Shown piece by piece: positions 30,645 to 40,213 of a stretch of 51,019 nt of DNA. Made by a program: the position numbers and the translations under genes. Location of the stretch: contig JBGDCZ010000017.1 in NCBI GenBank assembly GCA_048493715.1, positions 1 to 51,019 of the forward strand, given 5' to 3'. Below the pieces are notes generated by a model. That model was not told the DNA's origin. It saw only the letters and a list, made by a program, of their open reading frames with translations, and made no database searches. The stretch comes from Arsenophonus sp048493715. Its GTDB lineage: Bacteria > Pseudomonadota > Gammaproteobacteria > Enterobacterales > Enterobacteriaceae. How positions within the stretch are numbered: the first letter of the stretch is position 1; every line of letters begins with the position of its first letter.

Positions 30645-32057
30645 TTGGCGAATAAGCAAAAATCCTTATTTCTATTTCACGATTATGAGACATTTGGTCA
30701 ACATCCTGCACTCGATCGACCGGCACAATTTGCCGGCATTAGAACTGACGCAAATTTCACGATTATTGAAGAACCACAAATTTTTTACTGTGCTCCAGCT
30801 GATGATTATCTTCCTCAACCCCAAGCGGTCATGATCACCGGCATTACTCCTCAATATGCAATAACCCATGGTATAAATGAAGCGGAGTTTGCTAAACGTA
30901 TTCATGCCAGTTTTAGCGTAGCCAATAGCTGTATTCTCGGTTACAACAATATTCGATTTGATGATGAAGTCACCCGGCATATTTTCTACCGTAATTTTTA
31001 TGATCCATATGCTTATAGCTGGCAACAAGGTAATTCACGCTGGGATTTATTGGATGTATTACGCGCCTGCTATGCTTTACGTCCTGATGGCATTAACTGG
31101 CCTATTAACGATGAGGGATTACCTAGTTTTAAATTAGAACATTTAACCACCGCAAATGGTATTGAGCATGCCAACGCTCATGATGCTATGGCCGATGTGT
31201 TTGCTACTATCGAAATGGCAAAATTAATTAAACAAGCACAACCACGAATGTTTGACTACTTCTTTCAATTAAGAAATAAAAATAAAATTACTCAATTGAT
31301 TGATATTATTGAAATGACTCCATTAGTCCATGTTTCCGGAATATTTGGCGCAATTCGAGCCAATACCAGCTTAATCGCCCCACTCGCTTGGCATCCCCAA
31401 AATCGCAATGCGATTATTGCCTGTGATCTTGCGGCTGATATTAGCCCACTATTAACATTAGACAGGGATACATTACGACAACGTTTATACACTCCTAAAG
31501 CAGAATTAGCCATACCTATAAAACTAATACATATTAATAAATGTCCAATTCTGGCGCCCGCTACCACATTGAGCCAAACCGATGCACATCGCATAGCACT
31601 TGATCTCGATTATTGCCTGAATAATTTAGCCGTATTGCGGCAACATAATGAAGTGCGAGATAAAGTTATTCAGCTTTTTAGTGAGCAGCAAGCTTTTCCT
31701 GAACTAAGTGATGTAGATGCTAAGCTTTATTCAGCTTTCTTTAGTGATCATGATCGTTCGACAATGGCCATTATCCGTCAGACTTTACCGCAAAATTTAC
31801 CTGCATTATATCTCAAATTTGACGATCCGCGCATGAAGCAACTACTTTTCCGTTACCGTGCACGAAACTATCCAACCACACTAACAGAACAAGAGCAGCT
31901 TGCCTGGTTACACCATCGCCGCGAGATGTTAACCACAGAGAAAATAACCCAATATCTGCAAACTATCGAGCAATTATTTGTAGTATACCAAGGGGATAAA
32001 GAGAAGTGCCAACAATTAAAAGCGCTGGTAGATTATGCAAATCAAATCGCGAGCTGA
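30645..32057 (+). CDS. sbcB: Exodeoxyribonuclease I
   Basis: 3'-5' single-strand DNA exonuclease of recombination and repair. DEDDh active site: FHDYETFG (residues 11-18, Asp and Glu), GYNNIRFDDEVTR (about 105-117) and AHDAMADVFAT (His and Asp, about 179-189). 470 aa against 475. The best start is TTG at 30645 with GGGAAAA upstream; the protein begins MANKQKSLFLF. Intact while nearby nfo and radD are broken. Confidence 0.93.
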   Translation: MANKQKSLFLFHDYETFGQHPALDRPAQFAGIRTDANFTIIEEPQIFYCAPADDYLPQPQAVMITGITPQYAITHGINEAEFAKRIHASFSVANSCILGYNNIRFDDEVTRHIFYRNFYDPYAYSWQQGNSRWDLLDVLRACYALRPDGINWPINDEGLPSFKLEHLTTANGIEHANAHDAMADVFATIEMAKLIKQAQPRMFDYFFQLRNKNKITQLIDIIEMTPLVHVSGIFGAIRANTSLIAPLAWHPQNRNAIIACDLAADISPLLTLDRDTLRQRLYTPKAELAIPIKLIHINKCPILAPATTLSQTDAHRIALDLDYCLNNLAVLRQHNEVRDKVIQLFSEQQAFPELSDVDAKLYSAFFSDHDRSTMAIIRQTLPQNLPALYLKFDDPRMKQLLFRYRARNYPTTLTEQEQLAWLHHRREMLTTEKITQYLQTIEQLFVVYQGDKEKCQQLKALVDYANQIAS

Positions 32058-32099
32058 TTTATATAACATAAATCAAAAAACATGTTAGCCTAAAAATAG

Positions 32100-32125
32100 G
32101 CCAAGGCCAAATACTTGGCCTTGGC
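32100..32125 (-). terminator. Perfect stem-loop downstream of the permease remnant (and of sbcB)
   Basis: GCCAAGGCCAA - ATAC - TTGGCCTTGGC forms an 11-bp perfect stem. Read on the minus strand it is followed by CTATTTTTAGG, so it fits the terminator of the minus-strand permease; it may also stop sbcB transcripts. Confidence 0.7.
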
Positions 32126-32172
32126 GACTGGTAAACTGTTATTAGATAATATTTGAGACACTTAAGACTCGT

Positions 32173-32487
32173 TCATTTGTGGTAAGGGTCGACGGAAACG
32201 GTGGGTGATAATTGCCATATAAAAATACCAACTGCTGCCCATACCATACCTAGCAATATAGAGGTTTTTCCCAAATTAATCCAAAGCACTGATACGGTTA
32301 AAGCCCCAAAAATCGGTAAAATTAGGTAATTAAACTTATCCCGCCAAGTATGGTAACGTCGCTCTCTAAAATAAAACTGAGAAATAACCGAAAGATTAAC
32401 GAAAGTAAAAGCAATTAATGCACCAAAATTAATCAATGCAGTCGCAATTTCCATATCAAACCAAATTGCCGTTAATAGCAATATCAG
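32173..32487 (-). pseudogene. C-terminal fragment of an APC-family permease (PlaP/PuuP-like)
   Basis: About 100 codons of a polyamine/amino-acid transporter end: ALINFGALIAFTFVNLSVIS, then a basic loop RERRYHTWRDKFNY and a further pair of helices, closing SPTVSVDPYHK. It resembles the C terminus of PlaP (YeeF), which lies near sbcB in E. coli; full members have about 450 aa, so some 350 are missing. The 5' edge joins directly to the iron-binding protein fragment (32478-32849) with no spacer, indicating a deletion fusing the two. Non-functional. Confidence 0.75.
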
Positions 32488-32849
32488 GATTTAGCGTTAA
32501 TAATTTTTCAGCACTAACACTTTCAGCACTGGTATTACCAATCAAAGGAATTTTGTCAATTTCTGGAAATTTGACTTTAAACAGCATAAGACTGCGGATC
32601 AAGTTTACTAAAATCGCCCTGCCAACCAACAATACGCGCTAACGGTTTATCTCCTTCCAATAAAGCAATTACATGAAATAAACGCCCTTCACCCAACAGA
32701 ATACGATTTACTTTATCAGGAACCTGCACCGTGCGACCCGCAACATTATTAACCGTTACTGACCATGCGGGAAATGATGTCAGCAAGGCTATATCTGCTA
32801 ATAAACAACCATTGATGCTCTTGATAATTAAGTTATACACAAACTTCAT
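32478..32849 (-). pseudogene. Truncated iron/siderophore ABC-transporter substrate-binding protein
   Basis: N-terminal part of a periplasmic iron-complex binding protein. It has a hydrophobic leader ending SFPAWSVTV, then NNVAGRTVQVPDKVNRILLG, GEGRLFHVIALLEGDKPLAR and IVGWQGDFSKLDPQSYAV. A frame change at about 32577 is followed by KVKFPEIDKIPLIGNTSAES and LTLNPDIAI, where homology ends. The rest of the gene, and any permease and ATPase genes, are gone. A Fur-box-like sequence lies upstream, consistent with an iron-controlled ancestor. Confidence 0.75.
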
Positions 32850-32897
32850 TTGATTGCCTCTCCATTGTTACTGCTCCGATTTGCGCCCAAAAATAAT

Positions 32898-32928
32898 GTA
32901 AATAATAATTATCAATACGATTATTATT
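32898..32928. promoter_or_regulatory. Candidate Fur box upstream of the iron-binding protein relic
   Basis: AATAATAATTATC followed by AATACGATTATTATT resembles the repeating NAT-A-AT Fur consensus (GATAATGATAATCATTATC). It lies about 50 bp upstream of the start at 32849. The AT-rich background raises the chance of coincidence. Confidence 0.4.
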
Positions 32929-32974
32929 CACGTTATTTTTTTATTTATTCTTTGACTTAGATAAAAATTAATGA

Positions 32975-33003
32975 ACGACACACGCATAAAATGAGTGTGT
33001 CGT
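32975..33003 (-). terminator. lysP terminator
   Basis: ACGACACAC (32975-32983) pairs perfectly with GTGTGTCGT (32995-33003) just downstream of the lysP stop on the minus strand, followed by an imperfect T-rich stretch (TTCATTAATTTTTATC). Confidence 0.65.
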
Positions 33004-33035
33004 AGCAGAAAATTGACAGGATAATTAAGTAAAAA

Positions 33036-34523
33036 CTATTTGCTTAGATTGTGCCCATATTCAGGGAAATCCATCTCCCAATAGCGTACAAAATGGGTTT
33101 TCTTGATCAGTTTATAACCAAACCATATGGCAAGGAATAGAGGAATACCAATATAGGTTGCAATAACAGCGTACCAATCAATCTTATCGGCTAAAAATGC
33201 CTGATAATTTTGGCCTAATGTAATCACTAAACAGAGAACAAAAGCCAAAATAGGCCCGAGTGGAAAAAATCCTGAGCGATAAGGTAATTTATTTAGATCA
33301 TGGCCTTGTAGCATATAACCTTTACGAAAACGATAATGGCTAATAGCAATGCCTAACCAGGCAATAAATCCTGTCATTCCTGAAGTATTCAATAACCATA
33401 GGTAAACAACCTGATTACCAAACATGGAACTTAAAAAACAGAGTGCCGCCACAACGGTTGTTGCAATCAAAGCATAGCGAGGAACCCCTCCCGCTGACAA
33501 GCGTGAAAAAATTTTTGGCGCTTTTCCTTCTTTGGCCAAGGTATACAACATTCGGGTAGAAGCGTACATACCAGAGTTACCGGCAGATAATACTGCCGTT
33601 AAAATAACTGCGTTCATTACAGCAGCGGCTGATAATAATCCTACATTTTCAAAAACCAAGGTAAAAGGACTAACACTAATATCACTCACATCATTACGCA
33701 GCAAACGAGGATCCATATAGGGGATAATTAAACTGATCACTAATATAGCAAAAACATAAAATAACAAAATTCGCCAAAATACTTGTCGCACAGCTTTAGG
33801 AATATTTTTAGCTGGATCTTTAGATTCACCGGCTACAATTCCAATTAATTCCGTGCCCTGAAAAGAAAAACCGACAATCATGGCAACCCCAATCATTGCC
33901 GAGAAACCACCGACAAAAGGCGCTTCACCTATCTGCCAGTTATGCCAACCAGCGTTTTCTGCCCCAGCTAAAATACCAATAATCATTAATACGCCAATTA
34001 CAATAAAAATAATGACGGTAATGACTTTAATTAAAGCAAACCAATACTCTGCCTCACCAAATCCTTTAACAGAAATATAATTAAGCATAAAAATGATAAA
34101 CAGAAAAATCGCACTCCAAATCCAGCCATCAATTTCAGGAAACCAATATCCCATAACCAATTGCGCAGCAACTAAGTCAACAGCTATCGTTACAGCCCAG
34201 TTATACCAATAATTCCAACCAAGCGCGAAGCCAAAGCCTTCATCAACATATCGAGAACCATAAGTAGAAAATGAGCCTGAAACAGGTAAATAAGCTGCAA
34301 GCTCACCTAAACTGGTCATCAGAAAATAGACCATTAAACCAATAATAATATAAGATAATAAAGCACCGCCTGGCCCTGCTTGAGCAACCGTCGTCCCAGA
34401 AGCAACAAATAATCCAGTACCAATAGATCCACCAATAGCTATCATCGTCAAATGACGTGCTTTTAGTTCCCGCCGCAATTTTATTTTAGTGCCCTGCACT
34501 GTATGAACAGATTGTTCTGACAT
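33036..34523 (-). CDS. lysP: Lysine-specific permease
   Basis: Inner-membrane lysine:proton symporter; in E. coli it also restrains the CadC sensor. About twelve hydrophobic segments; the family motif IGGSIGTGLFVASG lies near the N terminus, and long stretches are nearly identical to LysP (YRSGFFPLGPI, SGMTGFIAWLGIAISHYRFR). Chosen start is ATG 34523 (MSEQSVHTVQ), with AAAAGG six bases upstream, giving 495 aa against 489; a longer frame to 34559 lacks support. lysP-yeiE-yeiH order is conserved. Intact. Confidence 0.94.
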   Translation of the reverse strand: MSEQSVHTVQGTKIKLRRELKARHLTMIAIGGSIGTGLFVASGTTVAQAGPGGALLSYIIIGLMVYFLMTSLGELAAYLPVSGSFSTYGSRYVDEGFGFALGWNYWYNWAVTIAVDLVAAQLVMGYWFPEIDGWIWSAIFLFIIFMLNYISVKGFGEAEYWFALIKVITVIIFIVIGVLMIIGILAGAENAGWHNWQIGEAPFVGGFSAMIGVAMIVGFSFQGTELIGIVAGESKDPAKNIPKAVRQVFWRILLFYVFAILVISLIIPYMDPRLLRNDVSDISVSPFTLVFENVGLLSAAAVMNAVILTAVLSAGNSGMYASTRMLYTLAKEGKAPKIFSRLSAGGVPRYALIATTVVAALCFLSSMFGNQVVYLWLLNTSGMTGFIAWLGIAISHYRFRKGYMLQGHDLNKLPYRSGFFPLGPILAFVLCLVITLGQNYQAFLADKIDWYAVIATYIGIPLFLAIWFGYKLIKKTHFVRYWEMDFPEYGHNLSK

Positions 34524-34670
34524 TAATGACCTTTTATTCATTGTGGATCTTAACTCCAAGGATTATAACAGATAGTGTTATTGGAAATAAGCAACTATCC
34601 TCAGTTATAAGATACCTTCATAATCGGTTTAAAATTATTAGTGTTACGCAGGATACCTTTTATTAAAATT

Positions 34671-35549
34671 TTACTGACAATATTCTAGCAAAAGTGTTAA
34701 TGCCTTAGATAAATGCTTATTTTTATGATGAATTAAATACAAAGTCCGTGAAAGTTCAAATTCTGCGATATTTAAAGCAATCAATGAGCCATTCTTTAAT
34801 TGCTCCTCAATTGTGAAATATGATAAGCAACTTATTCCCATACCATGCATAACGGCATGCTTAATAGCTTGAGAGTTATTAAATTCCATTAAAATATTGC
34901 ATCTGGTTAGTTTACTTAATAATAGTTGATCAACAATATTGCGAGTTCCTGAACCGCTTTCACACAAAATCCAGTTCATATTCTCTAACTCGTGTTGCTT
35001 TAATAATTGACGGCCTACTAGTGGATTATTAGGCGAACAAAAAACTACCAACTGATCTTTTTTCCAGGGAATAGCAATCAATTCTGGTTCATGACAGCTA
35101 CCTTCAATTAATCCTAAGTCAACCCTGAATTCAAGAACTGCTCTAATCACTTCCTCGGTATTATTTATCAATAATTCTAAAGGAATAGTAGGATTATCAT
35201 GACGATAACGCACCAATTTTCCTGGTAACATATAGTTTCCAATCGTGGTACTTGCTGCCAATTTTACAGCACCTAACCCCTTTTTGGAAATCTGTTCAAC
35301 TTCTGTTGCCTGCTCAAGTAACGCTAATACTTTTGGATATAATAACCTACCATATTCATTCGTTACTAAACGTTTGCAAACCCGATCAAATAACTGTACC
35401 TCTAATTGAGCCTCTAAATCCGTTAAGGCAGAACTCACTGCTGATTGTGATAATGCCAATGATTGAGCTGCTTGTGTCGTTGAGCCACATTGTAAAATTT
35501 CAATAAAAACTTGAAGTTGTCTAAGTGTTATTCGCATAACAGTGTTCAC
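34671..35549 (-). CDS. yeiE: LysR-family transcriptional regulator YeiE
   Basis: Winged helix-turn-helix at about residues 5-64 (MRITLRQLQVFIEILQCGST, SALTDLEAQLEVQLFDR), then a periplasmic-binding-like effector domain. 292 aa as in E. coli YeiE. Divergent from yeiH with a shared 156-bp spacer, the usual layout for a LysR regulator and its target. Intact although yeiH is broken, so it must have another target (in E. coli it has been tied to lysP and sulfite/iron responses) or be in early decay. Confidence 0.9.
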   Translation of the reverse strand: MNTVMRITLRQLQVFIEILQCGSTTQAAQSLALSQSAVSSALTDLEAQLEVQLFDRVCKRLVTNEYGRLLYPKVLALLEQATEVEQISKKGLGAVKLAASTTIGNYMLPGKLVRYRHDNPTIPLELLINNTEEVIRAVLEFRVDLGLIEGSCHEPELIAIPWKKDQLVVFCSPNNPLVGRQLLKQHELENMNWILCESGSGTRNIVDQLLLSKLTRCNILMEFNNSQAIKHAVMHGMGISCLSYFTIEEQLKNGSLIALNIAEFELSRTLYLIHHKNKHLSKALTLLLEYCQ

Positions 35550-35665
35550 TTTATTAATTAATCATAGAAATTAAGCCGCAATGATAATCTGATTATCCAT
35601 CAATTTACCAATTTTTTTGATAAATTATATAAAAATAATCCATTTTTATGATATAAATTTATGTT

Positions 35666-35694
35666 ATATGCTTATACACAATAATAAAGCATAT
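35666..35694. promoter_or_regulatory. Inverted repeat between yeiE and yeiH, candidate operator
   Basis: ATATGCTT (35666-35673) is inverted as AAGCATAT (35687-35694), with a 13-bp AT-rich spacer, 27 bp upstream of the yeiH start. LysR-type regulators often bind interrupted dyads in divergent spacers. The site could be a YeiE operator or only a hairpin. Confidence 0.4.
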
Positions 35695-35720
35695 CACTTT
35701 AACTTGTGGTTAAAACAATT

Positions 35721-36808
35721 ATGGCAACCCAGCTAAAGCATAAAAAGTTTAAATTTTTTCATTTGATTCCTGATTTATTGTTAACAGGTTTGGTTACCAC
35801 CATTGCCGTTTATTTAGGTAATAGCAAATGGTTTGCAAATATCGGACTAAGTGCTCTGAGCCTGGCTACTCTGTTAGGTATAGTGGTGGGGAATAGCGTT
35901 TATTTTGCGGTAAAACCCTATTGTAATGAAGGGATAAAATTTGCCAAACATTATTTATTAAGAACAGGGATTATTTTAGATGGCTTTCGTTTGACCTTTC
36001 AACAAATTATGGAGGTTGGAACAATTGGCATCATCACTGATGTGATTATGTTAGCCTCCATATTCTTAATTGCGCTATTAATAGGTAAATATTTTCTAAA
36101 ATTAGATAGCAAAACAACCATATTGATTGGATCCGGTAGTAGTATTTGTGGCGCCGCTGCAACTTTGGCAACAGAGTCTGTGATCAAAATATCGGCAGAT
36201 AAAGTTGCGATTGCGGTTTCAACCGTGATTATTTTTGGTACCTTGGCTATTTTTCTCTATCCCTGGTTTTTTCATCTAAACCAAATTCATCACTGGTTTT
36301 CACTTGACCCAGCCCAGTTTGGTATTTTTGTTGGCTATAGTGTACATGAAGTCGTGCAAGTTGTTGCTGTTAGTCATGCTATCGGTCCCGACGCAAAAAA
36401 TAGTGCGGTTATCAGTAAAATGATCCGGTTAATGATGTTGACACCCTTTTTATTGATATTATCCGGCTATCTAAATCGCAAAATGATAAGCAACAATTTA
36501 TCTCAATCAAAACCCGTTCTTGTGGATCCCTTGGTTAGCCATAATTTTTATTATCATTGACTATATAAACTCCTTTCACCTATTGCCACAAATTTTAGTT
36601 CAACTCATTATTAGCCTTGATACTATTCTAGTATCTATGGCTATGGCAGCACTTGGGCAGCACTTGGGCAGCACTTGGTTTAACCACACATGTTGATGCC
36701 ATTCGACAAGCTGACATCAAACCACTGATTATGGCAATGTGCCTTTTTGGCTGGTTAATTATCGGTGGCTTAATGATAAATTCATCGATGCAATCGATTT
36801 TTCAATAA
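35721..36808 (+). pseudogene. yeiH: YeiH-family (UPF0324) inner-membrane protein, frameshifted
   Basis: Polytopic membrane protein of about 350 aa in E. coli. Reading starts MATQLKHKKFKFFHLIPDLL at ATG 35721 and is open for about 275 codons, with LLRTGIILDGFRLTFQQI and SGSSICGAAATLATESV matching the family. A frame change near 36523 diverts it to LVDPLVSHNFYYH-stop (36560), while the other frame continues IPWLAIIFIIIDYINSFH. A second lesion follows: an 11-bp unit present three times (36646-36678) where one is expected. The original end is LTTHVDAIRQADIKPLIMAM to TAA at 36808. Function (possibly a sulfonate/sulfite-related transporter) is lost. Confidence 0.85.
36646..36678 (+). repeat. Triplicated 11-bp unit within yeiH
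   Basis: GCAGCACTTGG occurs three times in a row. One copy encodes AAL(G) in the conserved AMAALGLTTH segment; the two extra copies add 22 bp and shift the frame. This looks like replication slippage. Confidence 0.9.
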
Positions 36809-36946
36809 CCTAATTGAATTTTATTTGCTTAGCTAACTGCTTTGGTGAGCAAACAGCAATAATTCATGCCTAACTGCCTGAACCCTATACATTCATTTCA
36901 TTTTTAATCGAAAAGTGCCATAATCAAAATAAAACTAGAGGAAAAA

Positions 36947-37779
36947 ACGAAATTCGTTGGAGCTCATGTCAGCGCTGCTGGCGATGTTGATCAAGCAATA
37001 ATCCGTGCTCACGAAATTAATGCTACTGCCTTTTGCATTTTTCACCAAAAATCAACGTCAATGACACGTTCCACCACTAAAACCAGAAATAGTTGAACAA
37101 TTCAAAGTAAATTGTGAGAAGTATGGTTTTAGTAAACATCAAGTTTTACCGCATGATAGCTACCTTATTAATTTAGGCCATCCAGAAACTGAAGCTCTCA
37201 AAAAATCACGAGCCGCTTTTCTTAATGAAATGCAACGTTGTGAACATTAGGTATCAGCTTACTCAATTTTCATCCTGGCAGTCATTTACACAAAATTAGC
37301 AATGATGTATGTCTTGCCCGTATTGCTGAATCGATCAATATTACTCTAGCACAAACTAAAAATGTTATTGCTGTGATCGAAAATACTGCAGGTTGGGGTT
37401 TAAATTTGGGCATTTGGCAGCGATAATTGAAAATATCTAAGATAAATAGCGAGTTGGTATTTGTTTGGATACCTACCATGTTTTTGCTGCAGATTACGAC
37501 TTAAGAACAAAAAAAGCTTATGATAATACTTTTACCGAATTTAATAAAATTGTCGGTTTTCAATATCTGCATCTGCGAGCAATGCATTTAAATGATGCCA
37601 AAAGCAAATTGGCCAGTCACTTTGATCTTCACCAAAGTTTGGTGCAAGGCAATATTGGCTATACGCCGTTTAGTTATATTATGAAAGATAACTGATTCAA
37701 TAAAATACCTTTAATTCCAGAAAGAATAAATCCCGCAATCTGGCCTCAAGAAATCACATGTCTAAAATCGCAACAATAA
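36947..37779 (+). pseudogene. nfo: Endonuclease IV remnant
   Basis: Nfo is the AP endonuclease of base-excision repair, about 285 aa. Fragments cover almost the whole protein: KFVGAHVSAAGDVDQAIIRA, then LPHDSYLINLGHPETEAL, LNFHPGSHLHKI, AVIENTAG, DTYHVFAADYDLR, MHLNDAKSKLASHFDLHQSL and INPAIWPQEI. The start is ACG (36947) in place of ATG, with an AGAGG sequence still upstream. At least five frameshifts or stops follow, including TAG at about 37249. Position after yeiH is the native one. Well advanced decay. Confidence 0.9.
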
Positions 37780-38152
37780 CAGCTCTCCATCTTATATATT
37801 ATTCTGACAATCGGTGATAATTTATTTAGTATAATTATTTTTATCCGCTAACAGGCATTACATATGATTATTATTGATTTAACTAGGTAAAAACAAATTA
37901 ATATCGCATTTCTTTTTACTTGATCATCACCTCAACAACCTAATCTTTAGCATCTTGCAAGTAAAAAATAGCAGAAACAGCTTAGCAGAATCCCATTTTT
38001 TTAATTTATAAAAATTTATATTTAAACTATACACTTCTAGTACACGGTTAAAACCAATTTTACATAAATGGAAGAAAATTTTAATTTACTTAAATATCCT
38101 AGATAATGTATCATCAAGCTAGTACATGAAAGCAATAATATCAGAGGCAACA
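37780..38152. promoter_or_regulatory. Gene-free region upstream of mtr with two CTAGTACA half-sites
   Basis: About 370 bp without a gene. CTAGTACA occurs at 38037-38044 and 38119-38126. This is the right half of the trp operator consensus (GTACTAGTTAACTAGTAC), and mtr is TrpR/TyrR-controlled in E. coli. No full palindrome is visible, so this is only a suggestion of relic or weak operators. Confidence 0.3.
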
Positions 38153-39397
38153 ATGGCTAGTGAAGTAATCCAAAATTTTAAACGCCCTTCTATACTTGGT
38201 GGTGCCATGATCATTTCAGGCACAACCGTCGGTGCGGGTATGTTTTCCATCCCTATCGTCACTTCTGGTGTCTGGTTTACTGGTTCAATCATTTTATTAG
38301 TTTATACCTGGGCATGTATGTTTTTTTCTGGCTTAATGATCTTAGAAGCCAACATGAATTATCCTTCTGGTGCTAGCTTTCATACCATGGTAAAGGATTT
38401 ATTTGGCGCTCGTTGGAATTTACTGAATAGTATTTCAATTGCATTTGTTCTCTATATTTTAACTTATGCTTATATTTCAGCTGGTAGATCTATCATTACC
38501 CATAACCTTAATAAGATCATACCAATAAACCATCCTATTGCCGGTTTATTGTTCAGTCTATTGATTGCTTTTGTTGTTTGGTTATCGACTAAAGCAGTTG
38601 ACCGTCTAAGCACAATTTTGATTGGTGGAATGTTTCTTACTTTTGTTCTGTCTGTGAGTGGCATGTTTAATAGTGCTTCATCGACTGTCTTATTCAATAA
38701 AAATAGCTTAGAGATCGATTACTTACCTTATGCATTTATTGCTCTACCTTATTTACTAACCTCTTTTGGCTACCATGGTAATGTACCCGGCTTAGTAAAA
38801 TATTACCATAAGGAAAGTAAAGCCGTTGTTCTTAGTTTGTTATATGGCACCTTTATCGCCTTAATCATTTATATATTATGGCAATATGCAATTCAGGGGA
38901 ATATACCTCGAGCGGCCTTTAAACAAATTATTTCTGAAGGTGGTAATATTGACTCATTATTGAAACAAATGGATCTCACTACTAGCAACAATATTATAAA
39001 ACAGTGTTTAAATCTGTTTTCTTATATGGCACTTGCAAGCTCATTTTTAGGGGTTTCCCTTGGACTATTTGATTTTATTGCCGATTTTTTCAAATTCAAA
39101 GATAATAGTCAGGGTCGCTTAAAATCCGCCTTGGTAACTTTTATCCCTCCTACCCTTTTAGCCTTATACTATCCTGACGGTTTTATATATGCGATCGGCT
39201 TTGCTGGTCTTGCGGCAACCATTTGGGCGGTAATTGTACCAGCAATGATGGCCAGAGCTAGCCGGAAAAAATTTCCCGAGGCGGTTTATCATGCTCCTGG
39301 CGGTAATTTATTAATTTATTTTGTCATATTATTTGGCGTGCTCAATGCTGTTATTCACATATTAGCACTTTTTAATATTCTACCTGTTTATAAGTAA
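38153..39397 (+). CDS. mtr: Tryptophan permease Mtr (HAAAP family)
   Basis: High-affinity tryptophan:proton symporter. Eleven or so membrane segments; strong Mtr-like sequence: IISGTTVGAGMFSIPIV, MILEANMNYPSGASF, IAFVLYILTYAYISAG, VVWLSTKAVDRL, SFGYHGNVPGLVKYY and the C terminus HILALFNILPVY. Starting at ATG 38153 (MASEVIQNFK), with AGAGG five bases upstream, gives 414 aa, exactly the E. coli length; a start at 38126 is less likely. Intact in a decayed area, suggesting dependence on external tryptophan. It could be a TnaB/TyrP relative, but Mtr fits best. Confidence 0.85.
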   Translation: MASEVIQNFKRPSILGGAMIISGTTVGAGMFSIPIVTSGVWFTGSIILLVYTWACMFFSGLMILEANMNYPSGASFHTMVKDLFGARWNLLNSISIAFVLYILTYAYISAGRSIITHNLNKIIPINHPIAGLLFSLLIAFVVWLSTKAVDRLSTILIGGMFLTFVLSVSGMFNSASSTVLFNKNSLEIDYLPYAFIALPYLLTSFGYHGNVPGLVKYYHKESKAVVLSLLYGTFIALIIYILWQYAIQGNIPRAAFKQIISEGGNIDSLLKQMDLTTSNNIIKQCLNLFSYMALASSFLGVSLGLFDFIADFFKFKDNSQGRLKSALVTFIPPTLLALYYPDGFIYAIGFAGLAATIWAVIVPAMMARASRKKFPEAVYHAPGGNLLIYFVILFGVLNAVIHILALFNILPVYK

Positions 39398-39552
39398 TGC
39401 AATGTTTACCACGATTAATAGCAGCGCCTCATACCATTTGCTGATAGTGGTTAATGAAAAAACTTTTACTAAACATTACTAAGTATTCTAATCACTGGTG
39501 ATTTTATTATATAATTGAGATTATAATTATTCAAAAAATTAAAGGAATTTAT

Positions 39553-40124
39553 ATGGTTAGAGCCAATGAAATTAAGCGAGGCTGTGTGGTCACACTATAA
39601 TGGTAAGCTGTTATTAGTAAAAGATATTGATATTCAAACACCAAGTGCAAGCGGCGCTAGTACACTGTACAAAATGCATTTCACTGATATAAAAACCGGT
39701 CAAAAAGTTGGAGAACGTTTTAAAGGTGATGAAAATTTAGAAACTATACATTTAACTCATCGAGCGGTAAGTTTCCTACGTTGATGGTGATGAATATATA
39801 TTCATGGACAATGAAGATTTTACACCATACAACTTTTAAAAAACCGATATAAAAGAAGAATTTTTACTCTTTTCTGCAACAGGATCAGCTGACCTGCAAG
39901 TTTTAGTAATGAATAACCAAGCTATCGCTTTAGAACTTCCGCAAACCGTCGATATGGTGATTGTAGAAACAGCACCTAGTATTAAAGAAGCATCAGCCAA
40001 TGCAAGAACAAAACCAGCTAAGATGGCAACTGGATTAATAATACAAGTGCTCGAATACTTATCAGTCGGTGAAAAAATTCGCACTCATATTGCAGAACGA
40101 CGTTATATGGGGTGTTGTGACTAA
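39553..40124 (+). pseudogene. yeiP: Elongation factor P-like protein EfpL (YeiP), broken
   Basis: EfpL relieves ribosome stalling, complementing EF-P. ATG 39553 after AAAGGAATTT gives MVRANEIKRG, but the frame is lost within 15 codons (CVVTL-stop). The next frame has HYNGKLLLVKDIDIQTPSA, TLYKMHFTDIKTGQ and GERFKGDENLETI; after another shift come YVDGDEYIFMDNEDFTPYNF, an in-frame TAA at about 39838, and ALELPQTVDMVIVETAPSI, GEKIRTHIAERRYMG to 40124. Two frameshifts plus one nonsense codon in a 190-aa protein; the sequence is otherwise well preserved. Confidence 0.9.
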
Positions 40125-40145
40125 AAGCTGGTAAAAAGCGAATAA

Positions 40146-40172
40146 TAACTGCTCTCGATTTAAGAGCAGTTA
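40146..40172. terminator. Stem-loop after yeiP
   Basis: TAACTGCTCT (40146-40155) pairs perfectly with AGAGCAGTTA (40163-40172). It lies between convergent yeiP and the small gene at 40214; on the minus strand it leads to TTATTCGCTTTTTACC. Probable shared terminator. Confidence 0.65.
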
Positions 40173-40213
40173 CATTAATGAAAAATTAAAAGTTATTAAC
40201 TATAAAAACAAAA

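Noticed and set aside
36601..36700. Insertion sequence end or attachment site at the 11-bp repeats
   Set aside because: The repeated unit is part of the yeiH coding sequence and is fully explained by slippage; no transposase or terminal inverted repeats nearby.
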